A DNA stretch of 55,773 bases, taken from the NCBI GenBank assembly GCA_016934715.1, contig JAFGSI010000063.1, positions 1 through 55,773 of the forward strand. The letters run 5' to 3'. A model generated the notes under the pieces. It saw only the letters and a list, made by a program, of their open reading frames with translations, searched no databases and was not told the origin of the DNA. Below, piece by piece: positions 32,954-41,347 of the stretch. The first letter of the stretch is position 1. Each line of letters starts with the position of its first letter. The stretch is from Anaerolineales bacterium (GTDB lineage Bacteria > Chloroflexota > Anaerolineae > Anaerolineales > Villigracilaceae). The translations under genes were made by a program, and so were the position numbers.

Positions 32954-34000
32954 ATGTCCACAATAGAAATCCTTCCGATCAACCTGAAACAGGCCAGCCA
33001 GGCCGAGTACGCCGCCCTGAACCGCCACACCAACCGCCTGCGGGCCGAACGGCTGCCTGATGACCCACCCATCCCGCTCGAGGAATCCATCCAGAACTTC
33101 CACAGCCTGCCGCCCTTCGTCGACGTGCAGGCCTGGATCGCCTGGGAGGCAGACGGGGAGGCCGTCGCAGCGGCCAATGTCAATTTCATGGATCTGGAGG
33201 AGAACCGTCACATGGCCCCATGCGATATCAGCGTCCTGCCCGGATACCGCCGGCAGGGCCTGGGCCGCCAGCTTCTGGGCCTGATCGTCGAGGCGGCGCA
33301 GGCCGAGGAGCGCCGCCTGCTGTTCACCGAGACCGTCGACCGCATCCCGGGGGGAGAAGCCTTCATGCAGCGCCTGGGGGCCCAAAAAGGCCTGGAGGGC
33401 CATGTCAACCAGCTGGAGATCGCCGATCTGGACCGCGGCCTGGTCCGGCAGTGGATCGACCGGGCGCGTCAACGCGCCAGCGGCTTCGAACTCGGCCTGT
33501 GGGATGGCCCCTATCCCGAGGAACACCTCGCCGCGGTGGCCCAGCTCTTCGATCTGACCAACCAGCAGCCTCTGGGCGACCTCGAGATCGAGGATATGCA
33601 CATGACACCCGAGCAGCTGCGCCAGATGGAGCAAAACCTCTTCGCCCGCGGCAGCCAGCGCTGGACCTTCTACGTGGTCGAAACCGCGACCGGCAGGTTC
33701 GCCGGCTACACCGAAACCGTCTGGAACCCCAACCGCCCGGAAGTCCTGCGCCAGGACATGACCGGCATCTTTCCCGAGTTCCGCAACAAGGGGCTGGGCC
33801 GCTGGCTCAAGGCCGCCATGCTCGACAAGGTCCTGCAGGACCACCCGCAGATCAAATATGTGCGCACCCAGAACGCCGACTCGAACGCCGCCATGCTGAA
33901 GATCAACACCGAACTGGGCTTCCAGCCCTACATGGCCAGCACCCTCTGGCAGGTCGAGGTCGAGCAGGTCCTGGAATACCTTGGAACGACTGGCAACTGA
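32954..34000 (+). CDS. Double-GNAT acetyltransferase-like protein
   Basis: 348 residues, two GNAT domains in tandem. The first has the acetyl-CoA loop ISVLPGYRRQGLGRQLLGLI (near residue 95), the second IFPEFRNKGLGRWLKAAML (near residue 276) with QNADSNAAMLKINTELGFQP. GNAT proteins acetylate amines of small molecules or proteins; tandem forms of this kind include mycothiol-synthase relatives, but the substrate here is unknown. AAAGGAG precedes the ATG. A longer in-frame start at 32858 lies upstream of the promoter. The RHH regulator gene follows after 12 bases. Confidence 0.88.
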   Translation: MSTIEILPINLKQASQAEYAALNRHTNRLRAERLPDDPPIPLEESIQNFHSLPPFVDVQAWIAWEADGEAVAAANVNFMDLEENRHMAPCDISVLPGYRRQGLGRQLLGLIVEAAQAEERRLLFTETVDRIPGGEAFMQRLGAQKGLEGHVNQLEIADLDRGLVRQWIDRARQRASGFELGLWDGPYPEEHLAAVAQLFDLTNQQPLGDLEIEDMHMTPEQLRQMEQNLFARGSQRWTFYVVETATGRFAGYTETVWNPNRPEVLRQDMTGIFPEFRNKGLGRWLKAAMLDKVLQDHPQIKYVRTQNADSNAAMLKINTELGFQPYMASTLWQVEVEQVLEYLGTTGN

Positions 34001-34012
34001 AAGGAGCGAGAC

Positions 34013-34399
34013 ATGCCTGAAAGCGAAAAGATCACCATCAACATGAATGCCGTCGACCTGGGCAAGGTCGACCTGCTGGTGCAGGAGGGGGTCTACTCCA
34101 ACCGTACCGACTTCATCCGCACCGCCATCCGCAACCTGCTCGACAAGCACCATCTGGAGATCCAGCAGTCGGTGACGCGACATTCCTACGGGATCGGCAT
34201 ATTTGGATACAACCGCAAGGACCTCGAGCGTCTGAAGACCAGAGGCGACAAGATCAAGTTCACCGTGATCGGCATGCTGGTCCTGAACGACGACATCCCC
34301 GTCGAACTGGCCGCCGAGGTGGTCGAAGCGGTCCAGGTACGGGGTGTCTTCCAGGCCAGCGACGAGATCAAGGCCGTCCTGGCCGACCGGATGAAGTAG
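34013..34399 (+). CDS. Ribbon-helix-helix (CopG/NikR-like) regulator
   Basis: 128 residues. The N-terminus is a ribbon-helix-helix: ITINMNAVDLGKVDLLVQEG, then YSNRTDFIRTAIRNLLDKH. The C-terminal 80 residues (IKFTVIGMLVLNDDIPVELA) may oligomerise or bind a ligand; no clear NikR metal site is visible. It is the second gene of an operon whose promoter is flanked by two palindromes, which it probably binds. A tetramer could bridge both sites and loop the DNA. Confidence 0.82.
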   Translation: MPESEKITINMNAVDLGKVDLLVQEGVYSNRTDFIRTAIRNLLDKHHLEIQQSVTRHSYGIGIFGYNRKDLERLKTRGDKIKFTVIGMLVLNDDIPVELAAEVVEAVQVRGVFQASDEIKAVLADRMK

Positions 34400-34497
34400 C
34401 CGGTTGAATCCCCAATCTTGATGATGACCTTCTGCCCGCCGCCAGGTATCCTGCCCGGGCAGGAAAAAACACCTCTTCGCGGAGCCTACTAATCCTC

Positions 34498-35790
34498 ATG
34501 AAAAACGAATCCCCCACCCCCCTCCCGCCCGGCTGGGCTGCCAGGTTCTTCACCATCTGGAGCGGCCAGGCCATCTCGCTGGTCGGCAGCGCCCTGGTCC
34601 AGTTCGCCCTGATCTGGTGGCTGACCATCGAAACCGGCTCGGCCACCATCCTGGCAACCGTCTCGCTGGTAGCCCTGCTGCCGCAGATCGTCCTCGGACC
34701 GTTCGTCGGCGCGCTGGTCGACCGCTGGAACCGACGTCTGATCATGATCGTGGCCGACTCGACGATCGCCCTGGCAACAGCCGTCCTGTTCGTGCTGTTC
34801 GCCACGGGCCAGATCCAGATCTGGCACATCTACGCCATCTCGCTGGCCCGCTCGCTGGGCGGAGCCTTCCACCACCCGGCCATGTCGGCCTCCACCTCCC
34901 TGATGGTCCCCGACAAACACCTGACAAGGGTGGCAGGCGCCAATCAACTGCTCCAGGGGCTGGTGACCATCTTCGCCCCGCCGCTGGGCGCCCTGTTGAT
35001 CGCCCTGATGCCGATCCAGAACATCCTGTTGATCGACATCGGCACCGCCCTGCTGGCCATCTTCCCGTTGTTCTTCATCGGGATCCCCCAGCCGCCGCGC
35101 CAGCTGGCCCAGGCCAACGGCAGCGCCACCAGGACTTCCTACTGGCACGACCTGATCGAGGGCTTCCGCTACGTGGTCCGCTGGCCGGGCCTGTTCGGGA
35201 TCATCCTGCTGGCCATGGCGCTCAACTTCCTGCTCAGCCCGAGTTCAGCGCTGCTGCCGCTGGTGGTGATCCAGGAATTCAGCGGCGGGGCCCAGGAACT
35301 GGCCTGGGTCGAGTCGGTCTTCGGGATCGGCATCATCCTGGGCGGCCTGACCCTGAGCGCCTGGGGCGGGTTCAAGCGCCGTATCCTGACCTCCATGATC
35401 GGTGTGATCGGGATCGGGAGCGGGGTGGTGCTCACCGGCCTGGCGCCAGCCGGATTCTTCACCCTGCTGCTGGCGGCCAATTTCCTGATCGGCTTCACCC
35501 AGGTGCTTGCCAACGGCCCGCTGCACGCCATCTTCCAGTCAGCAGTGGCACCGGACATGCAGGGCCGGGTCTTCTCGCTGATCGGGGCCGGGGCGACCGC
35601 CATGATGCCGCTCAGCCTGTTGATCGCCGGTCCGGTCGCCGACCTGCTGGGGGTCCGGGTCTGGTACATCTTCGGCGGGACGGTTTGCGTCCTGATGGCG
35701 ATGGCCGCTCTGTTCATCCCCGCGATCATGAACATCGAGCAGAACCGCCAGCCGGGGGCCGTTCCCACGCCAGAGACTCCGCCCTCTTGA
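34498..35790 (+). CDS. MFS exporter
   Basis: 430 residues, twelve membrane helices. MFS signatures: FTIWSGQAISLVGSALVQFA at the start, the loop motif GALVDRWNRRLIMIVAD after helix 2, and AVAPDMQGRVFSLIGAGATA later. It resembles the macrolide-efflux-like/DHA3 drug exporters that use the proton gradient. The substrate is unknown. No strong ribosome site or regulator is adjacent; the gene is 98 bases after the RHH gene. Confidence 0.9.
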   Translation: MKNESPTPLPPGWAARFFTIWSGQAISLVGSALVQFALIWWLTIETGSATILATVSLVALLPQIVLGPFVGALVDRWNRRLIMIVADSTIALATAVLFVLFATGQIQIWHIYAISLARSLGGAFHHPAMSASTSLMVPDKHLTRVAGANQLLQGLVTIFAPPLGALLIALMPIQNILLIDIGTALLAIFPLFFIGIPQPPRQLAQANGSATRTSYWHDLIEGFRYVVRWPGLFGIILLAMALNFLLSPSSALLPLVVIQEFSGGAQELAWVESVFGIGIILGGLTLSAWGGFKRRILTSMIGVIGIGSGVVLTGLAPAGFFTLLLAANFLIGFTQVLANGPLHAIFQSAVAPDMQGRVFSLIGAGATAMMPLSLLIAGPVADLLGVRVWYIFGGTVCVLMAMAALFIPAIMNIEQNRQPGAVPTPETPPS

Positions 35791-35937
35791 TCCCCAACTC
35801 CCAGGACCGCGGCAGGGGTGAGCAGCTGCTCATCCCTGCTTTTGGACCCGGGCATCGGCCCGGTTGAAAGGCTCGCGAAGGGTGCGCACAGGTTGGCCGC
35901 AAACCCCGATCCGGTCGTGAAAGGTTCGGCAGATCCG

Positions 35938-35979
35938 CCTAACAAGAAACAGGCCCGGATGAGCCTGTTTCTTGTTAGG
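35938..35979. terminator. Long hairpin between MFS and DUF5666 genes
   Basis: Seventeen-bp perfect arms (CCTAACAAGAAACAGGC and its complement) around an 8-base loop, between two convergent genes. No T-run on either side beyond the stem. Confidence 0.65.
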
Positions 35980-35994
35980 GGAAGAAGATGACCT

Positions 35995-36420
35995 TTACGG
36001 CAGGCAGCTCAGGCTGGCCCCGACCGTGATGCGGGTCGCCGTCCAGATGTCGTTCGCCACCGTCCCATTGACGCTAACCGGGTTTCCCACCCGCAGGTCG
36101 GCGAAGGTGATCGCCGTGGCCGTCGCGCTGGTGCTGCTCTTGAAGAGGTAGCGGGTGGCAGAGCTGACGGTGACCGTCACCGGGGTGCCAAGAAAGGGCT
36201 GGACCAGGGTGTTGCCCCGGTAGACCTGGACCGTGACCGTGTTGGCCCCGATGGCCGTGATCGTCCCGGTGATGGCGAAGGTGCCGCGCGTGTCCTGCTG
36301 GCCCTGCCCGCTGCCCTGGCCGCCCGAACCCGTCCCAGGGCCCTTCCCGCCGGCCAGGACCGGGGTGGCGAGGGCAAAAACGAGAACCAGGGTAACCATT
36401 AAAACAAGTGTCTTTTTCAT
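35995..36420 (-). CDS. Secreted DUF5666-like beta protein
   Basis: 141 residues. A signal peptide (KKTLVLMVTLVLVFALATPV) is followed by a Gly-rich spacer and one OB-like beta domain: FAITGTITAIGANTVTVQVY, then VNGTVANDIWTATRITV. DUF5666 proteins have this repeated GTITAI/NTVTV pattern; their role is unknown. AAGGAG precedes the ATG at 36420. It is divergent from an ECF sigma factor gene, which may control it. Confidence 0.75.
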   Translation of the reverse strand: MKKTLVLMVTLVLVFALATPVLAGGKGPGTGSGGQGSGQGQQDTRGTFAITGTITAIGANTVTVQVYRGNTLVQPFLGTPVTVTVSSATRYLFKSSTSATATAITFADLRVGNPVSVNGTVANDIWTATRITVGASLSCLP

Positions 36421-36559
36421 TTTTCGCTCTCCTTGTACTTGATATGACGCCAGCACCCGGCCGCAGATACGGCTTGAAGATACCCCAATTTGCGAAATTG
36501 CTTTACAATGATCGTAGCGAACAACCCGTATCCCGGCCCGCACAAGCCCGTCTTACTAT

Positions 36560-37111
36560 ATGGAAACGCAATTGCTCCCGGAAAACGAACTCCTGCAGCG
36601 CGCCCGCCGTTTCGACCGCCCGGCCCTGGCCGAGGCTTACGACCGCTACAGCCCGGCGCTCTACCGCTATGCCCTGCGCCGCCTTGGCGATCCGGAACTG
36701 GCCGAGGAGTGCGTCGCCGAGACCTTCAGCCGCCTCCTGCAGGCCCTGCGCCACGAACGCGGCCCGCGCGACCACCTGCAGGCCTACCTGTACCGGACGG
36801 CCCACAACTGGATCGTCGACCACTACCGCCGCCAGCCGCCCGCGCCGCTCGCTTTGGACGACGACCTCCCCGGCCAGGAGGAGACCCCGGAGGAGGCCGC
36901 CCGCCGACATCTGCGCCAGGGCCACCTGCGCCAGGCGCTCCAGGAACTGACCCCCGACCAGCAGCAGGTCATTTCCCTGAAATACCTGGAGGGCTGGGAG
37001 AACGAAGCCATCGCCCGGGTCCTTGCCAGGCCAGTCGGAGCGGTCAAATCACTCCAGCACCGCGCCCTGGCCCACCTGCAGCGGCTGTTGAAAGACGAGG
37101 ACTTAATATGA
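36560..37111 (+). CDS. ECF-type RNA polymerase sigma factor
   Basis: 183 residues. Region 2 is visible (YDRYSPALYRYALRRLGDPE, ETFSRLLQAL, RTAHNWIVDHYRR) and region 4 (LTPDQQQVISLKYLEGWENE followed by IARVLARPVGAVKSLQHRAL). It directs polymerase to a small set of promoters. The next gene overlaps it by four bases and encodes a membrane-spanning protein that probably holds it inactive. A TACAAT -10 box lies at about 36504-36509. Confidence 0.92.
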   Translation: METQLLPENELLQRARRFDRPALAEAYDRYSPALYRYALRRLGDPELAEECVAETFSRLLQALRHERGPRDHLQAYLYRTAHNWIVDHYRRQPPAPLALDDDLPGQEETPEEAARRHLRQGHLRQALQELTPDQQQVISLKYLEGWENEAIARVLARPVGAVKSLQHRALAHLQRLLKDEDLI

Positions 37112-38073
37112 ATGACCCGATCGACCCCAAACTGAAATCAGCCCTGGAGGAGCTCACACGCGTCCCGCGGCGCGACCCGCAGGCGGCCAACCGCGGGCGG
37201 GCGCACTTCCTGGCCCAGGCTGCAGCGCTCGCCCCCGTATCTGCGGCCCCCAAACGGCGTCATAAAGGATGGCAACCCATTCCAAAGGAGAGATTTGCAA
37301 TGAAAACGATTGGTGTCATCCTGACCGTATTCACCCTGCTGGCCGGCGGCGGCGGAGCGACCGTCTACGCCGCGCAGGACGACCTGCCTGGCCAGGCCCT
37401 TTACCCAGTTAAGACCGCCAGCGAGGACGTCCAGTTATGGTTCAACACCGACCCGGCTGAAGAGGTCAACATGCTCATGCAGCTGACCGGGACCCGGGTC
37501 GTGGAGATGATCGCCCTGGTCAACCAGGGCCAGGAGGTCCCCGGCGAAGTGGAACTGCGCCTCGAGCAGCATGTCGACCAGGCCCTGCAGGTCGCCGCTG
37601 AAATGGACGATACCACCATGCCGGGTGCCCTGCAGCAGATCCAGACCCAGCTGCAGACCCAGGAACAGGTCATGGCCCAGCTTCAGGCCGCCGGCGAGGG
37701 CGACCAGGTCATGCTGCAGACCCACAGCATGCTGCAGGAGCGCCTGCGCCTGGTGGACACCGGCCTGGCCGATCCGCAGGGCTTCCGGGCCACCATGCGC
37801 CAGGAAAATACCGGCGGGCCGAACGAAGAGCCCGGTACAGGCGGCAACGGCGCCGGCAGCGGCAACAACGACCTGCTGGGAACCCCCGAGCCCGGTGGCA
37901 GTGGGAATGGAAATGGTGACGGTGCAGGCAGTGGCTCTGGCAGCGGCTCTGGCAGTGGCTCTGGCAGCGGCTCTGGCAGCGGCTCTGGGAACCTCACCGA
38001 GACCCCCGGTCCCAATCCGAGCCGGACCCCGGGACGGGGGGGCAGCGGCAACGGCGGCGGCAACCGCCCGTAA
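37108..38073 (+). CDS. Putative anti-sigma factor, DUF5667-like, with Gly/Ser tail
   Basis: 321 residues. An N-terminal cytosolic part (about 1-65; RRDPQAANRGRAHFLAQAAA) precedes one membrane helix (TIGVILTVFTLLAGGGGATV). The outer part begins DDLPGQALYPVKTASEDVQL, the DUF5667 pattern, and is helical with many Gln and Glu. The last 90 residues are Gly/Asn/Ser-rich with an eight-fold GS run coded by a near-perfect 12-base repeat (about 37928-37990). Overlap with the sigma gene supports an anti-sigma role; the tail may contact the envelope. Confidence 0.8.
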   Translation: MNDPIDPKLKSALEELTRVPRRDPQAANRGRAHFLAQAAALAPVSAAPKRRHKGWQPIPKERFAMKTIGVILTVFTLLAGGGGATVYAAQDDLPGQALYPVKTASEDVQLWFNTDPAEEVNMLMQLTGTRVVEMIALVNQGQEVPGEVELRLEQHVDQALQVAAEMDDTTMPGALQQIQTQLQTQEQVMAQLQAAGEGDQVMLQTHSMLQERLRLVDTGLADPQGFRATMRQENTGGPNEEPGTGGNGAGSGNNDLLGTPEPGGSGNGNGDGAGSGSGSGSGSGSGSGSGSGSGNLTETPGPNPSRTPGRGGSGNGGGNRP

Positions 38074-38154
38074 TTTCTCTGGGATCGGTAAGCCCTCCCG
38101 CATGCTTGATCTTTCACTGTCCTGTTTTTCCCAGGATTGACGAACGAGCGACGG

Positions 38155-38193
38155 ACAGAGGCTGTCTGGCAACCAACTCCAGACAGCCTCTGT
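38155..38193. terminator. Terminator after the sigma/anti-sigma operon
   Basis: Fifteen-bp perfect arms (ACAGAGGCTGTCTGG and its complement) around a 9-base loop, about 80 bases after the stop. Confidence 0.7.
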
Positions 38194-38300
38194 TGTATAT
38201 TGCGAAGAAGGAACCTTGCACCTGGCTAATGGTTGGCGCATTCAGCCTCCATCAGGGTCTTTCCCCCGTCAGCCAACGCCCATGCTGGGCACACAACGAA

Positions 38301-38326
38301 ACCGGGCTCCTGTTCAGGAGCCCGGT
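38301..38326 (-). terminator. Terminator of cspA
   Basis: ACCGGGCTCCTG / CAGGAGCCCGGT around TT, 20 bases beyond the stop of the cold shock gene. The minus strand continues TTTCGTTG. Confidence 0.75.
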
Positions 38327-38346
38327 CCGGTTGTGCGGCGATGAGA

Positions 38347-38562
38347 TCAATCCACAAGGACGACGTTCGCGGCCTGCAGGCCCTTGGGGCCCTGCTCGAC
38401 CGAGAACTCAACCCTCTGGTCTTGCTCCAGCTTCTTGTATCCTTCCATCTGCAGGGCGGAGAAGTGGACGAAAACGTCTTCCCCTTCCTCGCGGCCAATG
38501 AAACCGTAGCCTTTCGTGGCATTGAACCATTTGACAGTACCAACGTAGCGATCTTCTGACAT
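38347..38562 (-). CDS. cspA: Cold shock protein
   Basis: 71 residues, one complete cold-shock domain: [20 protein letters not shown] contains RNP1 (KGYGFI), and [10 protein letters not shown] is RNP2. It binds single-stranded RNA and DNA and melts mRNA structure. The message has a leader of about 70 bases with a hairpin, fitting the leader-based control known for this family. AGGAG precedes the ATG. Confidence 0.95.
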   Translation of the reverse strand: MSEDRYVGTVKWFNATKGYGFIGREEGEDVFVHFSALQMEGYKKLEQDQRVEFSVEQGPKGLQAANVVLVD

Positions 38563-38666
38563 CTTGCCTTACTCCTGCTTTGAAATTTTTTCGCCCGGCC
38601 CGCCAACCTGTGGTTGAGCCGGGCGTTCTAGCGCGCTAGGTTATCACGGATAGGAACGGGTGTCAA
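38563..38666 (-). promoter_or_regulatory. cspA promoter and structured leader
   Basis: TTGACA (38666-38661), 17-base spacer, TAACCT (38643-38638). A perfect 12-bp palindrome, CTAGCGCGCTAG (38628-38639), overlaps the -10 and RNA start. The leader can fold CGCCCGGC with GCCGGGCG (38592-38599 and 38618-38625), with an inner AACC/GGTT stem. Confidence 0.7.
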
Positions 38667-39203
38667 GGATTATGAGCCGGTTGGATGAGCCGGTGATTAT
38701 CCACATCGCAGGCAGCCCGGAAGAGGGGGGGTGGGAAAGGTGGGACGGCTGATCCTGACAGGCTGGCCACACATTGCCAAACCGCGCGCAGACCACGCAG
38801 CAGGTATCGATCCTCGCCCGTCAATCCACCGATCCGCGGCAACACTGCACCGGGGTAGGCGGCGCGGCCTCGGATTTGATGGCCGGGAAGGGATCGAAGG
38901 AACGCAGCGCCGCCAGCCGCCGGTGGATCGGATGGAAGGCGAGTCCCTGCGCCTGGCCGTGCTGGGCTGCGGAGCCTTGCATTGCAGCCCCTTCGGGAAC
39001 AATGCGATTTATCTGTCTTCCTGGGAACTTGATGGTCTTCTTCAACCTGTTTCCTTGGAGAGGATCACCGGTCATGCGCTTTGCATGCGGAGCCTTGTGT
39101 GGGGCTGTTCCCGGGGTGAAATCCGCATTTTTCTCTGGCTGCCGAGGGAACGGGCAGCCAGTGCCAGGGAGCCGCACGTTCAACACCCTGCAGGTGAATC
39201 CGC
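38667..39203. other. Intergenic stretch without a recognised gene
   Basis: Open frames exist on both strands, but none shows a family pattern, ribosome site and codon use together. It may hold decayed coding DNA. Confidence 0.5.
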
Positions 39204-39239
39204 GAAGCCAGACAGGTCCGCGCGGACCTGTCTGGCTTC
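39204..39239 (-). terminator. Perfect 36-base palindrome after the S9 peptidase gene
   Basis: Eighteen-bp arms, GAAGCCAGACAGGTCCGC and its complement, with no unpaired centre in DNA; 24 bases after the stop. No T-run follows. Confidence 0.6.
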
Positions 39240-39263
39240 CGCCTGTGATCTCCTGATCTCGGC

Positions 39264-41279
39264 CTACTTGAGGAACTTGTCGAACCAGCGGGCGATGTGC
39301 TTGAGCCGGACGATGCGCCGGTCGGTGCGGCCAATGCGCGACAGGCCATGAGGCTCATCGGGGAAGCGCACGAACTCGGTCTCGACTCCCAGCCGCTTGA
39401 GGGCCACGAAGACTTGTTCGCCCTGCTCGATCGGACAGCGCAGGTCGTTCTCACTGTGGATCACCAGGGTAGGGGTCCTGGCATTGCCAATGTGGGCAAT
39501 GGGTGACATCTGCCACCACTTGTGGATATCGGTGAAGGGCGGGCCAGACTCGACCTCCTGCTCGAAGGTCCAGTTCAGGTCGCTGGAACCCCATTCGCTG
39601 ACCAGGTTGCTGACGCAGCGCTGGGTCACGGCGGCCGCGAAGCGCTGCGTGTGACCGATGATCCAGACGGTCATGTAGCCGCCGTAGGAGCCGCCGGTCA
39701 CGCCCATGCGCCGGGTGTCGATGTAGGGCCGGGCAGCCATGGTGTCGGCCCAGGCCATCAGGTCGGCGTAATCGGCTCCTCCCCAGGCGCCCCAGATCGC
39801 CCGGGCGTGCTCTTCACCGTAGCCGCGCCCCCCGCGCGGGTTACAGAAATAGACCACGTAGCCCTGGGCGGCCAGGCAGTAGAACTCATGCATGAAGAAC
39901 TGGCCATACTGGGTGATCGGCCCACCGTGGATTTCCATGATCGAGGGGTACTTCTTGCGCGGGTTGAATCCCGGAGGAAAAATGATCCAGCCCTGCAGCT
40001 CGTTCCCCGCCGGGCCCTTGAACCAGGTCTCCTCGACCTTGCTCAACTGCAGGCGGTCGAGCAGGTCGCGATTGTGGCGCGTCAGGTGCCGGGTCCGGCC
40101 GCCGTCGGACAGCTCGCGCACGTAGACCTGGCCGGGGTCGGTCATCTGGCCGTAGAAGTAGGCCACTTTGCTCTGGGCGCGGTCAAAACTGAAGGCGCCC
40201 ACCACCCCTCCCTCTCCGATCACGTCGCGCAGGTTTTTCCCGTCAAGGTCGATCGCCCGCAGCAGGGCCGAGCCGTGCAGGGCGGCCGGGAGGTAGAGAG
40301 TCTGCCCGTCGTTCGACCAGACCGGGCGCATCCACTCGGGCGAGCCGCAGTCGTTGATCACATCGGGGGCAGCATGGAAGTCGTATCCAGCGGTCAGGTT
40401 ACGGGCTGGCCTTTTTCCATCCAGCGGGACCACCCACAGGCAGATGTTCTTGTAGCTGTAGCCCAGCCCCTTGCCCTCGACGCCGTAGTAGGCCAGCCAC
40501 CTGCCGTCCGGCGAGAAAGCCGGCAGCCATTTGCTGCCCTCGGGAGCCTTGAGCCGGCGGGGGGCGCCGCCGGCCGCCGGCATCAGGTACAGGTCGTCGG
40601 CATCGGGGTCGAGGTCCGGGTCGGGGGTCCGGTTGGAGACGAAGGCGATCGTCCGGCCGTCAGGCGAGAAGACCGGGTCGCGCTCATCCCAGTGCGGATG
40701 GTCGCTCAGCTGCTTCGCCCGGCCACTGCGGGCGTCGATGACCCAGAGATGGGTGCGTTCATGAGGCAGGTAACCGTAGCCGTCGAGCTTATAGAAAAGG
40801 CGTTCGTAATGACGGGCGACCACGCCGAGTTTCTTCTTCTGCTCATCCGCTTCGCGCTCGAGAACCTCGGCATCCGTCTTGCGGACGGTGCACAGAAGCC
40901 GGCGACCATCGGGCGACCAGCTGAGATCGCCGATCTCGCCCTGGACCGCGGTCAGCTGGCGGGCCTCGCCACCATCGACGGGGATCAAATAGACCTGGGG
41001 CGGCTTGTCCTTCTCGGCCCGGTTGGAAAGGAAGGCGATCGTGCGTCCGTCGGGCGACCAGCGCGGGGAGGTGTCGGACTGGTCCCCGTAGGTGAACTGA
41101 CGTGGCCGGCCAGCCTCCGCCGCTACCAGCCACAGGTTGGAGTACTTCTTCTCGGTCTTGCGATCGACGCGCTGGACCCGGTAGACGACCTGGCATCCAT
41201 CGGGCGAAAGGCGCGGCTCGGAGGGCAACTCGAGGCGGTAGAGGTCTTCGGCGGTGATGAGGCGTTTTGCAGGGGACAT
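39264..41279 (-). CDS. S9 family (prolyl oligopeptidase-type) serine peptidase
   Basis: 671 residues. The N-terminal beta-propeller shows repeated TolB/WD-like blades (SDTSPRWSPDGRTIAFLSNR, RDPVFSPDGRTIAFVSNR). The C-terminal alpha/beta hydrolase has GGSYGGYMT with the nucleophile Ser near residue 530, SENDLRCPIEQGEQ with the Asp, and EPHGLS with the His. Such acylaminoacyl-peptidase or dipeptidyl-peptidase-like enzymes trim short peptides. No signal peptide, so probably cytoplasmic. AAGGAG precedes the ATG. It lies 68 bases after the acyltransferase gene and may share its message. Confidence 0.94.
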   Translation of the reverse strand: MSPAKRLITAEDLYRLELPSEPRLSPDGCQVVYRVQRVDRKTEKKYSNLWLVAAEAGRPRQFTYGDQSDTSPRWSPDGRTIAFLSNRAEKDKPPQVYLIPVDGGEARQLTAVQGEIGDLSWSPDGRRLLCTVRKTDAEVLEREADEQKKKLGVVARHYERLFYKLDGYGYLPHERTHLWVIDARSGRAKQLSDHPHWDERDPVFSPDGRTIAFVSNRTPDPDLDPDADDLYLMPAAGGAPRRLKAPEGSKWLPAFSPDGRWLAYYGVEGKGLGYSYKNICLWVVPLDGKRPARNLTAGYDFHAAPDVINDCGSPEWMRPVWSNDGQTLYLPAALHGSALLRAIDLDGKNLRDVIGEGGVVGAFSFDRAQSKVAYFYGQMTDPGQVYVRELSDGGRTRHLTRHNRDLLDRLQLSKVEETWFKGPAGNELQGWIIFPPGFNPRKKYPSIMEIHGGPITQYGQFFMHEFYCLAAQGYVVYFCNPRGGRGYGEEHARAIWGAWGGADYADLMAWADTMAARPYIDTRRMGVTGGSYGGYMTVWIIGHTQRFAAAVTQRCVSNLVSEWGSSDLNWTFEQEVESGPPFTDIHKWWQMSPIAHIGNARTPTLVIHSENDLRCPIEQGEQVFVALKRLGVETEFVRFPDEPHGLSRIGRTDRRIVRLKHIARWFDKFLK

Positions 41280-41347
41280 AGGACTCCTTTACGGTTTCAC
41301 GAGGTACTTGAGCAGAATTGTTTCTATCTTCCCATCATTCCAGGAAA

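Noticed and set aside
37928-37990. Twelve-base direct repeats as a possible CRISPR or satellite
   Set aside because: They encode a Gly-Ser tail in frame, with no spacers between units.
38821-39186. 121-codon minus-strand frame in the gap before the S9 gene
   Set aside because: No ribosome site, no motif, and competing frames of similar length on the other strand.
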